A stretch of DNA of 64,000 nucleotides. Source: Aurifilum marmelostoma (Eukaryota; Ascomycota; Sordariomycetes; Diaporthales; Cryphonectriaceae). Below are positions 12,031 to 24,470 of the stretch, in pieces. A model generated the notes under the pieces. That model saw nothing but the letters and a program-made list of their open reading frames with translations. It ran no database searches and was not told the DNA's origin. The stretch covers positions 372,001 through 436,000 of the forward strand of contig JAMXSV010000006.1 in assembly GCA_027559495.1 (NCBI GenBank), written 5' to 3'. The position numbers and the translations under genes are program-made. Positions within the stretch are counted from its first letter, which is position 1; each line of letters begins with the position of its first letter.

Positions 12031-14178
12031 CTACAACTCCAAGCTAGGTTCCTGTCCTTTTACCCTGCCGATGACTTGCTGTGGGGCGTACTTGGGAATG
12101 ACCTCGTCATCGTGCAACATCTCGAATTCCTCTGTGGCATCCCGGCCCATGAAGTTCATGATGGCCTGGGGACCACCAGGGTGCTCGTCCAGCCAGTTGG
12201 TCAAGTCCATCACACAGCCCTTGACCACGACCCACAGATCACCCTTCTTGTTGTGCTTGGCAACTTCCTCCAAGGTGTACTCCTTCTCGGGCACCTGGAA
12301 GTCCTTGGGGTTGTTGGGTTTCGCTGCCTCCTTGGCACCATCCTTGGGCGAGGGACCGGCCGCAGACGTGCTGGCCTGCGGCGTCACACCAGCACTGACA
12401 GAGGGACCCGATCCGGAACCGCCCTGACCCCAGTCGAGGGTCACGCGGCCGGCGGCGGGGTCGAGGTGCAGAGAGATCTGGCCCAGACGGGAGGCAGGAG
12501 TGCCAGTGCCCTTGAGCGCCTGCTGGAACAGGTAGTTGCTGGAAGTGTCACCAGCGACGCGACCATAAACGACACAGCCGAGCAGGGACGATCCACCAAG
12601 GCGGTTGGCGCCGTGTACGCCGCCAGCAAGCTCGCCGCAGGCGAAGAGACCGTCGAATGGCTTCTTCTCGCTGTTGAGAACCTGGGCCTTATCGTTAATC
12701 TCGATACCACCCATGGTGAAGTGAAGCACGGGCTCCATGACAGAGACGTGGAAGTCATCGTCCACGTCAAGAGGCATGTTGTGGAAGAACTTCTTGCCCC
12801 ATGGGTCTTTCTGCTTGCCCTCTGCAATGGAGTTGTAGGTCTGGAATGTCTTCTGCAGGTGGTCTGGAGAGCAGCCAATCTGCTTAGCCAGCTCTTCGCC
12901 GGTCATCTTCTTCATGAGACCGCGACCGGAGTAGTGGCGGGTGTGGAAGTCGAGAGTGTTGGAAGCCTTGGAATTGAGGCAGAGCCGGATAGGCCACTTG
13001 CCCTTCTCCTTCTCCTTCCACATCATACCGGAGACGTAGTCTCTGTGGCCCAGCTCATCACAGAACCGATCACCGTCGCTGTTCAGCAGAAGACCACCCT
13101 CGCCACGCAGGGCCTCGGCAGCCAAGAACTTCCACTTGGAGCCGGGGTCCTTGGGATCGACTAGACCAGTAGGGTGGACCTGGACAGATTCCATGTCGAT
13201 TCCGTTACCGCCGATGGCCATGACCATCTTCTGACCATCGCCAGTGGCATGAGCACCGTTGGTGGTGGCCAGACCAAAGGTATCGGGCCTGTGCTTCTTC
13301 AGCAGAGAGGTATCGCCGAAGTCCGCGGCATAGCCACCCGTGGCCAGCACGACAGGGCCGTCCAGACTAAGCTCCTCCCCGTTGAACTCATATGTCACAC
13401 CAGTAATGGTATTGCCGTCCTTGTTTAGACTTGTGACGCGGGCCCTCTTGATGATCTCGACACGATCAGGCTCGGTCTCGGCGAGCTCCTCGAGCCTCTG
13501 CATGAGAGCATATGTGATGGCCATGCCGGGAAACTTGGCATCGTGACCTCTGTGGGTTCGCGGCTGGGAGTGACCTCTGCAAGGAGCGGATCAGCTTACG
13601 AAAGAATTATCATGGTGTAGGCCAGCGTTCTATTTCACTTACCCTAGCCGTGAAACAAGGGTGAGATCCAGATTGAAGACATCCTGCAGCCACTCTACAG
13701 CGGCGGCAGACTTGTAGGTCAGGACCTTGACGAGTTCCGGCCTAACCTTGTCCCTGGCAGACTTATAGGTATCCTCATAGAACTGCTTGACGCTGTCCTG
13801 GATGCCGAGGTCGACCTGCGTCCTCGTCAGGGCACCGTTGATGCCGGAGGTGGCCTTTGTTGAGTTGCCGCCGAAGAAGCCTGTAAAGAAGCAGGAGCTC
13901 GAGTTAGATCGTTCGACGGTCACAAAAGAATGGTGCGACTCCACCAGGAAATGGTCTTATCCTTACCTTGCTTGTCGAGAACGACAACATTTCCACCAGC
14001 CAGATAAACGGTATGCGCAGCGCTCAGACCCGACACTATTAACGTTGGGTCAGCACAGGTCTGTAGATGGGTTGAAGATGGCGACAGTGGCATGTGATTG
14101 AACCTCAGCTCACACACGCAGCTGGGAAAAGCATTGTAACTTACAACCGCCGCCAACAACGATCACTCTTGGTGCCAT
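12031..14178 (-). CDS. osm1: Soluble fumarate reductase with C-terminal cytochrome b5 domain (Osm1/Frd1-like)
   Basis: Four exons on the minus strand, 14178-14145, 14035-13967, 13880-13643 and 13576-12031, join in frame to 628 residues. The N-terminus is a dinucleotide-binding fold (VIVVGGGLSGLSAA) for FAD, followed by FFGGNSTKATSGINGA, the loop typical of fumarate reductase/succinate dehydrogenase flavoproteins. QVHPTGL, TMGGIEI and GANRLGGSSLLG complete the active-site and FAD signatures. Residues 544-628 form a cytochrome b5 domain with the two haem histidines, HPGG (about 579) and MLHD (about 602). The enzyme should reduce fumarate to succinate with FADH2/NADH, re-oxidising cofactor when oxygen or respiration is limiting; the haem domain may relay electrons. 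The protein starts directly with the FAD fold, so no targeting peptide is visible and a cytosolic location is likely. The linker (about 490-540) is Ser/Gly/Pro-rich. Confidence 0.95.
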
Positions 14179-16782
14179 GGTGATTGAAATCTGGAGCTTT
14201 GATAAGAGAAGAGGGAGAGGAGAGACGTTGACCTAGAGGCAGTGCGTGCGTGCGGTCAAGAGGGTTTGAGTGGTGACAAGGAGGGAAAAAAAGGTTGGGA
14301 AGGTGGAAAGAATGGAAGTCATATGCTCATTGTACAAGAACGGTCGTGGCAGTGGGCCTACTCGCTGCTTGGCTCTGGCTCCTTCCCCAGACTCTCTTAT
14401 GGGCCGATTTCCATTGCTGACACGCTGATTTGCCGAGGTTGCTCAACTAGCATGGATCATTGGTTGGGGACGTAACAGGGCCTCTAGCGACACCCCCTAA
14501 CCGCCTTCCATGCTTGGACTGAGTCGATCTTGCTGCTGCTTTGTACGCGCACGAGCGCCGATTGCCAAGGAGGCAAGAGGAGGTACCATGCTTTTCGTCC
14601 GCATCATGCCTCAACTTTTTTTTTTTTTTTTAAAAAAAAATAAATTAGACACTCGAGCACCGGATGAGTCGAGAGCAGTTCGGCGGCATCACTGACCATA
14701 GCGACCAAGGTGGTCAGTTTCTTTGGGGCAACTCGCGGCGAATTTGACCGACATGGCGTGTGGGTACTGTTGCTACCAACACAATCGCACGAGGAGTTAC
14801 TGGCACAGACCCACCTCGTCTGCTGGTCAGCACTCACGGCCGGAGGAAAAGTTGCCGAGGCTCAGTGGGCTCTCACTAAAGTGTGGGGGAGGAGACCACT
14901 GTTGGCCGCCAGAGGTGGGGGGCCCTCCCACTGACTCCGCTAGCGAGAGCCGTCATTCTTGTAATTATGTCAGGATACCCCTTCATGACGCCTACGGCGT
15001 GAGTCTCGAGCATTCCCTTCAGTGTCTCTATCCGGGGAAAAGAGAAGAAAGAAGGATCCTTCAGTGCAAAGAAAAGCAACGCCCTGGAATCAATCTTAAA
15101 CGTGACGGCATCATCATTTCCTCGAGGCTCTCTTTTGCTCGGCTCTCTCATTGTCGCCAGACTGCTGGCATGCTCACGACTTAGCTTGCTGCCCTGCCGT
15201 AATTTTCACATGTCAGCCAGTCCAGCCGGGTCTCCAAACGGCCAAGGGCAGGGACAGCGGTCTCGTCAATGAATCTGCTGATGAATGATTGTCTGAAACC
15301 GCCCGCAGGACTGAGAGACATGCTTTCGTTATGATTTCGATGATTGGCTGCACCGCCCGATAAGCCTGCCATTGGGGAGGTCTGCTTTCGGCATGTGAAA
15401 GCCACCAAATGCACTCCAGGCTGGATTTTGCTTCTGCCCTGTTGTGGCACAATCCCCGTGGATGAACAACAACAGCCGGCTGGATTAGCAATATAGCCAA
15501 CCCGGAGGCATACTTTCTTCAAGAAAGAGGAAGAGCCTTAAGATCTGTGAACTCATGTATTCCACATCGGACATGATGCGGCCATCACTGTTTCGTGAGA
15601 TGTCTCTGTGTTCGGGCTCAATGAGAGTGCCAGTAAGCCAGCTCTGACATCCTAATACATTCGATAGGGTCTCAGCGTTGCAGTCATAGCTTCTCTTGCG
15701 TCTGCGTTCATGAGTTGTTCATATGCCCACCAGATCACCTCGACTCAAATATTCTGCTCTACTTCATGAGAAAGTGAATTGCGGGATGGGCTGACAAGAA
15801 GATGTGGTGGTCCTAGCAGGACCTGCATCCTTGTACACCGCAAGAATAACATTATACAGTAAGTACAGGTTCGTGCGAATAACGTTTCTAGAGTAGCCGC
15901 TCGCCTCCACAACAGTGTATGGCATTGACGTTGCTTGGATACCCGATTGAGCTTGATGAGTCTGATACAAGGATAACGTGGGTGGGACAAGGCTGAGTTC
16001 GTAAAGCACCCATTGACTGCGGTATTGCTTCGCTGATAGCTGACTCCCCCGAGCAACAAATCCATGGCAGATCATCAATTATAATTGGATCTGCATAAAT
16101 TTATGATGTTCAATCGAGGCAAATAAAGCATTTGCGGCTTCCGAGTCTTGCAATAAAGCACTTTGGGACAACTGCAAGGTTAGGATGCATGAGGGGATGG
16201 GCTGCCAAACAACGCGATTGTCCAGAGGAACCTGAGATGCGCATGTATACATAGTGGCTGGCTCAGAGCTCCGAATGACTTCAGGTAAAGTTACAGATCG
16301 TTTTGAGGAGTGATTGATTTGAATTATGTGGCAGTGGAAGTGCCTGGGAACCGTCATTAGTTACAGTTCTTGGGCTTCTTCTATGTGTGCGGGCATGTAT
16401 TCATTTGATCTAGACCATCGATATTTCTGTGTCCCATCATGGTCTTTGAAACGAAGTACAACACGATGACATAGGCAGGTGGACGACAGCAAGCGATGAA
16501 TCGATGTATTTTGGGAAGATCCGCATGGAGGGAGTCTCTTTTCTATCTCTCCCTTTCCTTCGTGACAGGTTATTACTCTACTATAAAGGAGACAGTACAA
16601 TTCAGGGCAAGCAATTAGCTGAGCCCAGAGGCCTGGACTTCAGGGTTCGGGTTCGCCTTATCAGCAATGACTACGTCATCCTGACCCCTTATCACTGTCT
16701 CCTAGACCAACTCACCGTGCTACGCCACGACAGCCATCGTCAACTCGATCCAAACCTCGAAGCCTCAGATCTTATTGTGACC
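14179..16782. other. Divergent intergenic region (fumarate reductase / fasciclin gene)
   Basis: This is the shared upstream region of the two flanking genes. It holds a T16-A9 homopolymer junction near 14615-14642 that could fold as a hairpin. No ORF is supported; the short ones on both strands lack domains and splice logic. The fasciclin ORF extends upstream in frame to 16504, but I place its start at 16783. Confidence 0.5.
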
Positions 16783-17604
16783 ATGAGACCAGCTATTGTT
16801 GCTACCCTGATACCCTGTGCCATCACCGCGTATTCTCTCGCTCCGCTCAAAGCCCGCCTTCAGCACGCCGACCCTCACTCCCTCCACGCCGACCCTGTCG
16901 ACGCCCAACGTCCTATCCTCGACGTTCCGGGCCCTGCGATGCCTTCATCTGGGACTCAAGATGGACCTCCCGCCGGGGGTCCTGGAACTGTGATCCTTTC
17001 CGATGTGATGGGCCGTGATAGGTCTATCAACGTTTTTGCCGGCCTGGCCCGGGATGTCGAAGGTGTTTCGCGCCGGCTGGACGACGAGGGCCGGAACTCG
17101 ACGGTCCTTGCGCCACTGAACAGCGCAATGGACAAGCTACCACGCAAGCCTTGGGAGGACCCTGAGGATTATGACAAGCTAGGAGCGCAGGCATACGAGG
17201 GAGGTGATGGGTGGGAGAGGGCACAGAGGAACATACGGCGATTTGTGGAGGCGCACGTGGTACCGGTGAATCCGTGGAAGGAGGGGGAGAAGGTCAAGGC
17301 GATGAGCGGACAGGGAGAGCTGTGGTGGGAGAGCAGAGATGGTGCAAAGGTGGTGAGTGATATCGCCAGGGCAGAGCTGGGTCGGATAGGCATGGGACCA
17401 CAGACTGACATTCTGGTAGATACAACCAGGTAACATTGAGGTGGACAGTGTTGCGAGCTCGGTTCAGAACGGTCAAGTTGTGAGTGCCCTCTGGATCTTC
17501 GTTGCTGCAGGAAGCATTCGACTTTCCGAATCATTTCATGGCCATGGATGCTAATTCTTGCTCACTTTCAGTGGATATTGAAGGGCGTCCGGAATTACTC
17601 ATAG
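16783..17604 (+). CDS. Secreted fasciclin (FAS1) domain protein
   Basis: Exons 16783-17352, 17420-17479 and 17572-17604 give 220 residues; introns start GTGAGT and end GTAG or TCAG, both phase 0. The chosen ATG at 16783 is followed by a hydrophobic signal-peptide-like stretch (MRPAIVATLIPCAITAYSLA). A Pro-rich segment follows, then one FAS1 domain: ILSDVMGRDRSINVFAGLAR as the first helix region, STVLAPLNSAMDKLP as the conserved box, RFVEAHVVPV and finally the short last exon WILKGVRNYS. FAS1 domains mediate cell-surface or vacuolar adhesion. Fungal relatives of this single-domain type are conserved and mostly uncharacterised. The third exon encodes only ten residues plus stop, but both its splice sites and the domain's final strand support it. 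Confidence 0.87.
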
Positions 17605-18904
17605 ACGCTTGTTCAGCCCTGCTACATGAGTTGAGCAGATACCTTCCGCATATTCAAGAGCACAGCGACAAAGAAGAATCACTTCATACATTGTATGTAT
17701 TAGTTTGATGTACCAAGGAAAGTAGTAGAATATCAATCTGGCAGGTGAGGTCAGGGCCAGGAAACATCCGCATCCTATATCTGGCATCTTATCTGGTCTC
17801 TTTAAATTGCACATTGTAACAGTATCAGTGGAGTGAGGCACCAATATCTTGAGGTAGTATACCTGGACATTGTATGTCATGTAGATTCAGTTCGTTAGTG
17901 TTCTAAAGCTTTCGCATTATTATGCTTCTGTCAGTAGAAGCTATTGAACGTCATGATCTCCATATTGGCCCTTCTTCGCCAACTTTAGGAACAGGAAGGA
18001 GAAAAAAAAGTCCGGAGATTCTTTGATCTCCTTCACACATATCTGTACTAAACAAAACACATTGACGCACGTTCTTTCCAGATTCAATCCAAAGAAGGTT
18101 TATCTTGCCCTTCACTTTGGGCTGGACCACATACAGAGATCTGGGCTTCACTTTTTCAGACCCGATTTCTGGCGCTATGTGACAGAAGTGATTCCGTGCT
18201 CAGCGAGCTGCGAATTCAGGGCAGGCAGAATTCGTCTGCTGATGCAGGGGTTCAGCCACACTATAGATCAGATCGTCATGGTACTCACTATCAATTTTGA
18301 AGCTTCTGTGGTGATGAATAGTATGCACTAGCCACTCTTAGTGTTGTTAGCTACACCAAAGTTCTTATCTTATCCAGCCCCCTCCGGAATAGCCAAGCCA
18401 AAGCCGATGCTTGCTTGCCCCAAGTTCGTCGATCTCCAGTTCCTCCTCTTCTTTTACAGCTTCAGGAACTTGCAACCTTCAAAGTCCCCAAGCAGAGATC
18501 CATACAAACCCTGTTCTTCTTCTAGCCTTCATTATATCAACCACCAATGCATTGTTTCTGTCCTCGACAACCATTTTCGATTGTGTTGGTAAGTCAACGG
18601 TGGTTCCCTCCGTTTCTTTTCGCCTGCGTGCCCGTTTGTGTGTCGTTTGTTATTCGTCACGCAAGCCAATCACCATTTTCTCAGTGCAATACCCATCGCT
18701 GCTATCTACAAATGGCGCTCTAGCTACATTTTTCGTGCTTCGATTTTCTTCGCTGATAAGTGACGGCGGATCTTGGGTGACTGAGCTGACATATTCAAGT
18801 CTTGCTGAGGTCCAGCATTTGTCGAGAACTCCGGCCTACCCCTTCCACACCCCCCTAAAAATCTCCTTGACAACGAGCGCCCAGCCACACACACCATCGT
18901 CCAG
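17605..18904. other. Intergenic region with the Sin3 promoter and long leader
   Basis: The right half is CT-rich (about 18420-18700), as in fungal promoters and leaders. A consensus donor GTAAGT at 18589 and an acceptor ending exactly at the base before the Sin3 ATG (CCAG at 18901-18904) suggest a 316-nt leader intron. If spliced, a 14-codon stretch starting at ATG 18547 would be in frame with Sin3, so it could be either an N-terminal exon or an untranslated leader. Nothing else is recognised. Confidence 0.5.
18589..18904 (+). other. Putative intron in the Sin3 leader
   Basis: GTAAGT at 18589 and CCAG immediately before the ATG at 18905 are a plausible GT-AG pair. Splicing would place the ATG at 18547 in phase 0 with Sin3. 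It is inferred from splice motifs only. Confidence 0.4.
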
Positions 18905-21900
18905 ATGGACGAACAAAGACATCGCGTCCATGAGGACGCAATAAAATTAGAGAGAGACAGGGACAGAGACCAGCGCGAAGCTGCTGGCGACCGCCCCCGG
19001 GAGGCGTATCAGCCAAACGCGCCTCATCACAGCAACGCTGCGTCGCTGCCCATCCACCAGCCCGTCGCGAATCGATTCCCCGGCACAATACATAGCCCAG
19101 GCGGACTGCTCGCAAGTCACGGAGCATCCACATCGAATATGCCACTCGGCGCACCACCTGGGCCTGGTGGTCCTGTCGGCCCCATTCATGGCGAGGCCGG
19201 CAGACAAGGCCCCCACGGTGGTCAAAATGGTGCCGCGCCAGCACAACACGCCATGTTCGCCCAGGGTCCACACGGTCCGATGCCGCCAAATGGTGCAGTC
19301 GGTGCCTCCAACGGCCCGGGCGCTGTGTTTGGCCCGCCTCTGCAGGCGGAAGGAGGCCGCGGTGGCCCCCCCTCCACCCATACCATTCAGCGGTGCCATG
19401 CCTGCAGGCAGTGCGATGGGCCCGGCACCCGGACCAATGAACCAGGGCCAACAGCCCATCCTCAATGTGAGCCTCCACTGAAGTCTTGAATACACGGAGC
19501 TATCAGGGCCGGCCTCTAGAGAGGTGGCCTGACCTGGTGTACTGTTGCTGATGCTTACCTCCGGAACAGGACGCCCTGAGCTACCTCGACCAGGTCAAGG
19601 TGCAGTTCTCCGAGCAGCCCGATGTATACAATAGGTTCCTAGACATAATGAAGGACTTCAAGAGCCAGACGTGAGTTCATACAGACATGGTAGGAAGGCG
19701 GTGACATACTGACCTTGAAAAGTATCGACACTCCTGGTGTCATTGCTCGGGTTTCCGAGCTGTTTGCCGGCCACCCGAACCTCATTCAAGGATTCAATAC
19801 TTTCCTGCCACCAGGTTATCGGATTGAATGCGGCCTCGAGAACAACCCAAACAGCATACGAGTGACCACGCCGTCAGGCTCGACCATCCACTCCATCGGC
19901 CCAGGTGCAAGGGTCCAAGCAGACACTGTGCCACCTCCATCTTCCGCCCCGAGCCAGCGATTTCTAGATCAGCAGCGCCCAGCGAACTGGCAGGGGCCTG
20001 TCCACCACAGCATCGAGAGCCCAGAAGCCCAGTTCAGCACGCCGACTTCTGGTGTACATGGTCCTTTGGCTCAGGGCCCTGGGCATGGGGCACCCTTTGA
20101 CGGCCATAGTCCCGTTCAGCAACGAAGTCAACCAGTAGCACAGGGCGGTCCGCCGGCACCTCATCCTCCTATCGCTCGGAACGCACACACTCCTACCCCG
20201 GCGGCTGTGCAGGCGCTGAACGGAGTTGCGGCTCAACAGCAGGGAAATCTAGAGAAGCGTGGACCAGTTGAGTTTAACCATGCTATCAGTTACGTCAATA
20301 AGATCAAGGTTAGTGATTCTACTGTGATCACCTGCAAAACATTGCGCGCTAGCAACGCAAAGTTCTGGTGGGGCTTCGAAACTGCAACCATTATTGCGCT
20401 GCATTGTCTACCATATTTCAGGAAGAAAAAAAAAATCTACACTTTCGACACTTTTACTAACTCAGCTTTTCCCCAGAACCGTTTTCAAGACAAGCCCGAG
20501 ATCTACAAACAGTTCCTCGAGATTCTGCAGACCTATCAGCGCGAGCAGAAGCCAATCCAAGACGTTTACGCGCAAGTCACGACTCTATTTAACGCGGCGC
20601 CAGATCTGCTCGAGGACTTTAAGCAGTTTTTGCCAGAGTCCGCAGCGCAGACACGTGGTGCAGGCCAGCGCCCTGAAGACGCGCTCAACCTCCCTCACCT
20701 CAACCAGACGCCTCAACCTGGGCATATGGCGCGCGACGGACCCAAGGGCCCGCCGGTCGGCAACTTCGCGCCCCCAGCGAGCGCCAGCAAAGAGGGCAAG
20801 AAGCGTGCCAGATCAGACAAGCAGGCTGGACCCGCGACACCGATGGCAGATCCTCCACTGTCCAACGTGCGTGGCGCTCCATCGACTGGCAACAAGAGGC
20901 TCAAGACCAGCCACCTCAAGCCGGGCGCTGCAGACGGCGCGGCCATAGAGCCCACTCTGACGCCCGTCATGCCGGAGCCGCTGGCTCCCACACCATATAC
21001 TGTCGCCGCAGCTGACGAGATTGGATTTTTCGACAGAGTCAAGAAATATCTCAACAATAAGACGGCGAACTCAGAATTCCTGAAGCTCTGCAACATGTAC
21101 ACGCAGGACCTGATCGACAAGGACGTTCTGACGAGCAAAGCCGCTCAGTTTATTGGCGGTCACGCCGAACTGTTCGCCTGGTTCAAGTCGTTTGTCTTGT
21201 ACAGCGGCGACGACCAGATCGTCGACAATCGGCCCGCACCTCCCAGTGGCCGAATTTCCCTGAGCAACTGTCGCGGCTACGGGCCTAGCTACCGCCTCCT
21301 ACCCAAGCGAGAACGCCTTAAACCCTGCAGTGGCCGGGATGATCTCTGCAGCTCCGTCCTGAACGACGAGTGGGCGTCTCACCCTACGTGGGCCTCTGAG
21401 GATTCTGGATTCGTTGCTCATAGAAAGAACGCGTTTGAGGAAGGCCTCCACAGGATCGAGGAAGAGCGTCACGACTATGACTTCTACATTGAGGCGAACC
21501 AGAAATGCATCCAGCTCCTAGAGCCAATCGCGCAGCAGATGTTGACGATGCCTGCGCACGAGCGTATCAACTTCAGGATGCCCACCGGACTGGGCGGCCA
21601 CAGCCAGTCGATCTACAGGCGCGTGTTGAAGAAGGTCTATGGTCCAGAACACGGACCTGCGGCTGTCAATGATATGTTCGCGACTCCCTTCAGCGTCGTT
21701 CCGGTCGTGCTGGCCCGGCTCAAGCAGAAAGACGAGGAGTGGCGATTCTCGCAGCGAGAATGGGAGAAGGTCTGGCAGACCCAGACCGAGAACCTGTTCC
21801 TCAAGTCTCTTGACCACATGGGACTCTCGGTCAAGTCTAACGATAAGCGCAATCTTTCGGCCAAACACCTGATCGATATGATCAAGACCAAGCACGAGGA

Positions 21901-23632
21901 ACAGAAGCGCTCCAAGACGGCTCGCACCAAAGCTGGCCGCTATCAGTACTTGTGGAGCTTCGAAGACAAGGATGTGCTCCTTGATCTGTTGAGATTCATG
22001 TTCCTCTACGCGACTAACAGTGGACAACACGGTGCCAACGAGAGAGAACGTATCCAGGACTTTTTTGAGGAGTTTATTCCACAATTCTTCGACCTCCCGG
22101 AGGACAAGGTCTCTGAGAAGCTCGCCGGCATCGACCGAGAGTCTGGCGACGAGGACGGAGAAGACGTGGCTCCTGCCGAGCTACCCAATGGACGGTCAGG
22201 TCGCCGCAGAGGCAAGACAAACCTACTGCGCGCCGTCATCGACCCCGACCGTAACGGTAGCAAGTCGCGTAATCACAAGGAGGGCAGCAACGCATCCGGA
22301 AGCAAGGAGACCACTCCCGACGCGAACTCTGGGAACGAGGAAGAGATGCCGGACGCTGTTGAAGAGACCTCTGTGCCCGAAGTGGGTGCCAACGACCGGT
22401 GGCTAGCCACGGCGCCAGTACCTACCGTCGTCTCGGGCGACGACGCGTACGGGGATATGGAGATCAAGTCAGATGGGCTTTTCCCTCGGCGCTGGTACAA
22501 CTTTTACTGCAACCAGACCCTCTACGTGTTCTTCAGTATCCTCCACGTTCTATATACACGCCTTAAGAGCGTCAAGGAGAACACCGAGAGCGTCAAGCAA
22601 GAGATCGCGCGTGAGGAGATGGAAAAGCCTGCTAAGAAACTCCGCCTCATCCACGACGAGTCCAAGTACTTTGCCGGCCTCGAGGAGCACCAATTCTGGC
22701 CCCGCACGGTGAAGTTGATCGAGGACTACATCAACCAGGACGAGGATGAGAATGTGTACCAGGACACTTTGCGGCGTTACTACCTCAAAAATGGCTGGAC
22801 GCTGTATACGATCCAAGATCTACTGAAGACACTGTCTCGCCTAGCCTTGATCTGCAACAGTAACGATAGCAAGGACAAGACCAGTGAGCTGATTACGCAG
22901 CACTTCAGCCACCGGCAGACCGAGGACACCTCGTTCCAGCTTGAGCTCAGCGCTCGCAGGTTCGCTGAGAAATGCGTCAAGGACGGTGAAATGTTTGTGC
23001 TGACTTGGGTATGTCTGCTCCCCCCTCCCCGACGTTCAAAGTATCGACACAAACTTACCTTGCCACAGTTTCCTGCGAAGAGTGAGGCAACCATCCGCTG
23101 GCTGCAGAAGGATGATATGACATTCTACACGGACGAGATGGGACTTCAGGAGCGGTGGCAGTATTACATATCCTCCTGGATCCGGACCGAGCCTACCGAA
23201 GGGGTGTCGCGTACCAGCATGCAGAAGGTCGTCCTGACGCGCAATTTGCCCTCGGGCGACGCCGACTCAGACAGCGACAACCAGCCAAAGGCCATCTCGT
23301 TTCGAGAGGGTCTGGTGCTCAAGATCTGTGTCAACACGGCAAAGATCATCTACGAGGACTTCACCTCCAACTACTTCATCTATAATCTCGACAGCGGCTC
23401 TGAAGAGGAGCGTGCCAAGCGCGAGTTAAAGTCCAAGGCCATCACCGAGATGCGGAACCAAAACTTCATCGAGAAGATGGCCATGAATAGTCCATGGATG
23501 AAGAACCTCAGCCAGGAGGAAGTCCAGCAGGCGAAGGAGGACTACCAGAAGTGGAAGGACGAGGGCATCTCACCACCGTCGCGAGCCGACGACGACGAGG
23601 CGATGGCCGATGCTCCAGGCCGTAGCTCATAG
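18905..23632 (+). CDS. sin3: Sin3 transcriptional corepressor scaffold
   Basis: Exons are 18905-19466, 19570-19670, 19723-20308, 20477-23008 and 23069-23632, giving about 1,447 residues once one frame break in exon 1 is allowed for (C7 run at 19366-19372). The N-terminus is Pro/Gly/Gln-rich. Three paired amphipathic helix domains follow: PAH1 (about 188-265, DALSYLDQVKVQF), PAH2 (about 403-475, AISYVNKIKNRFQDKPEIY, split by intron 3) and PAH3 (about 595-665, FFDRVKKYLNNK). The histone-deacetylase interaction domain is at about 687-790 (CSSVLNDEWASHP), and the conserved C-terminal Sin3 region follows near 1085 (NFYCNQTLYVFF). Sin3 holds Rpd3-type deacetylases and is recruited by DNA-binding repressors through the PAH domains. 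An acidic/Ser linker lies between the deacetylase domain and the C-terminal region. The family call is certain; the exact N-terminus is not. Confidence 0.95.
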
Positions 23633-24470
23633 AGACTTGGACGACTTATGGCCCGGCAGGAGGGGATCTGTGGCCCAGCGTCAAAGGTAGCTACTCTGTC
23701 TTGCTCGTTGGGCGCCCTCCGAGGTTGCCCTGGTCGGCCCTTGAGAGTTTCTCCTGGCCCAACTCCTCCGAAGCATGTTGCGACATACCATGACGGACGT
23801 GGAATAGCTTCGAACAGAATTGGCTCGGGAGACGTTTGTATTATTCCGTGCATATCTCCATAGTTTTGCCCTTCCCTTTTCTTTCTTATGATCCTATACT
23901 TTCTGTCTCCAGACTAGGAAGATGGGCATGTGCGGCTGATTGGGGTTTCGATTTCTCAAGAATACAATACCAGGGGAGGGGATCTGGAGTCGTAGTCAGG
24001 CAGGTGTTCTGCGGGGGCTTCTCGATGCATATTGAAATGGCCCCATCACGGCCACGAAACAGTGCTCTATACTGATACAGGAAGAATTTCACATGGTTTA
24101 CTTTTCGCTATTACAGCCCTTTGCTGGAATGCGTTTGTGATAACGTCCACAGACTGGCCCTGGTGATCGCGTATGACAAGGTTTATTGAAGGCGCCGTTG
24201 GGTACCAATTTCGACGGTGAAAATGCCCGAACCCCACGCGGGGATCTTCCCCCACCTCCGCAAGCCTGGCTCTTGTGAACGCAGTTCAACCCCGGTAGAG
24301 CGGCAGATCGGCTGTATGAACTCTTTGTGCATGATCACATTAAATAGCGTGGCCATACTCGCAAAGACTTAGGCGATATTGCAGACAAGCCCGCAACTAA
24401 AGACCCCTATCAAGCACACTTATTCATCGTCAGATTCTTATATTGCGCAATTCCGTCCCAGCCAATCGAC
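23633..24470. other. Spacer between sin3 and the CoA ligase gene
   Basis: The genes run in the same direction, so this holds the sin3 3' UTR and the promoter of the ligase. No gene or repeat is recognised. Confidence 0.5.

Noticed and set aside
12076..13164. 362-codon plus-strand ORF
   Set aside because: It lies entirely antisense to the fumarate reductase exon 4, whose domain content is unambiguous; it is a GC-rich shadow.
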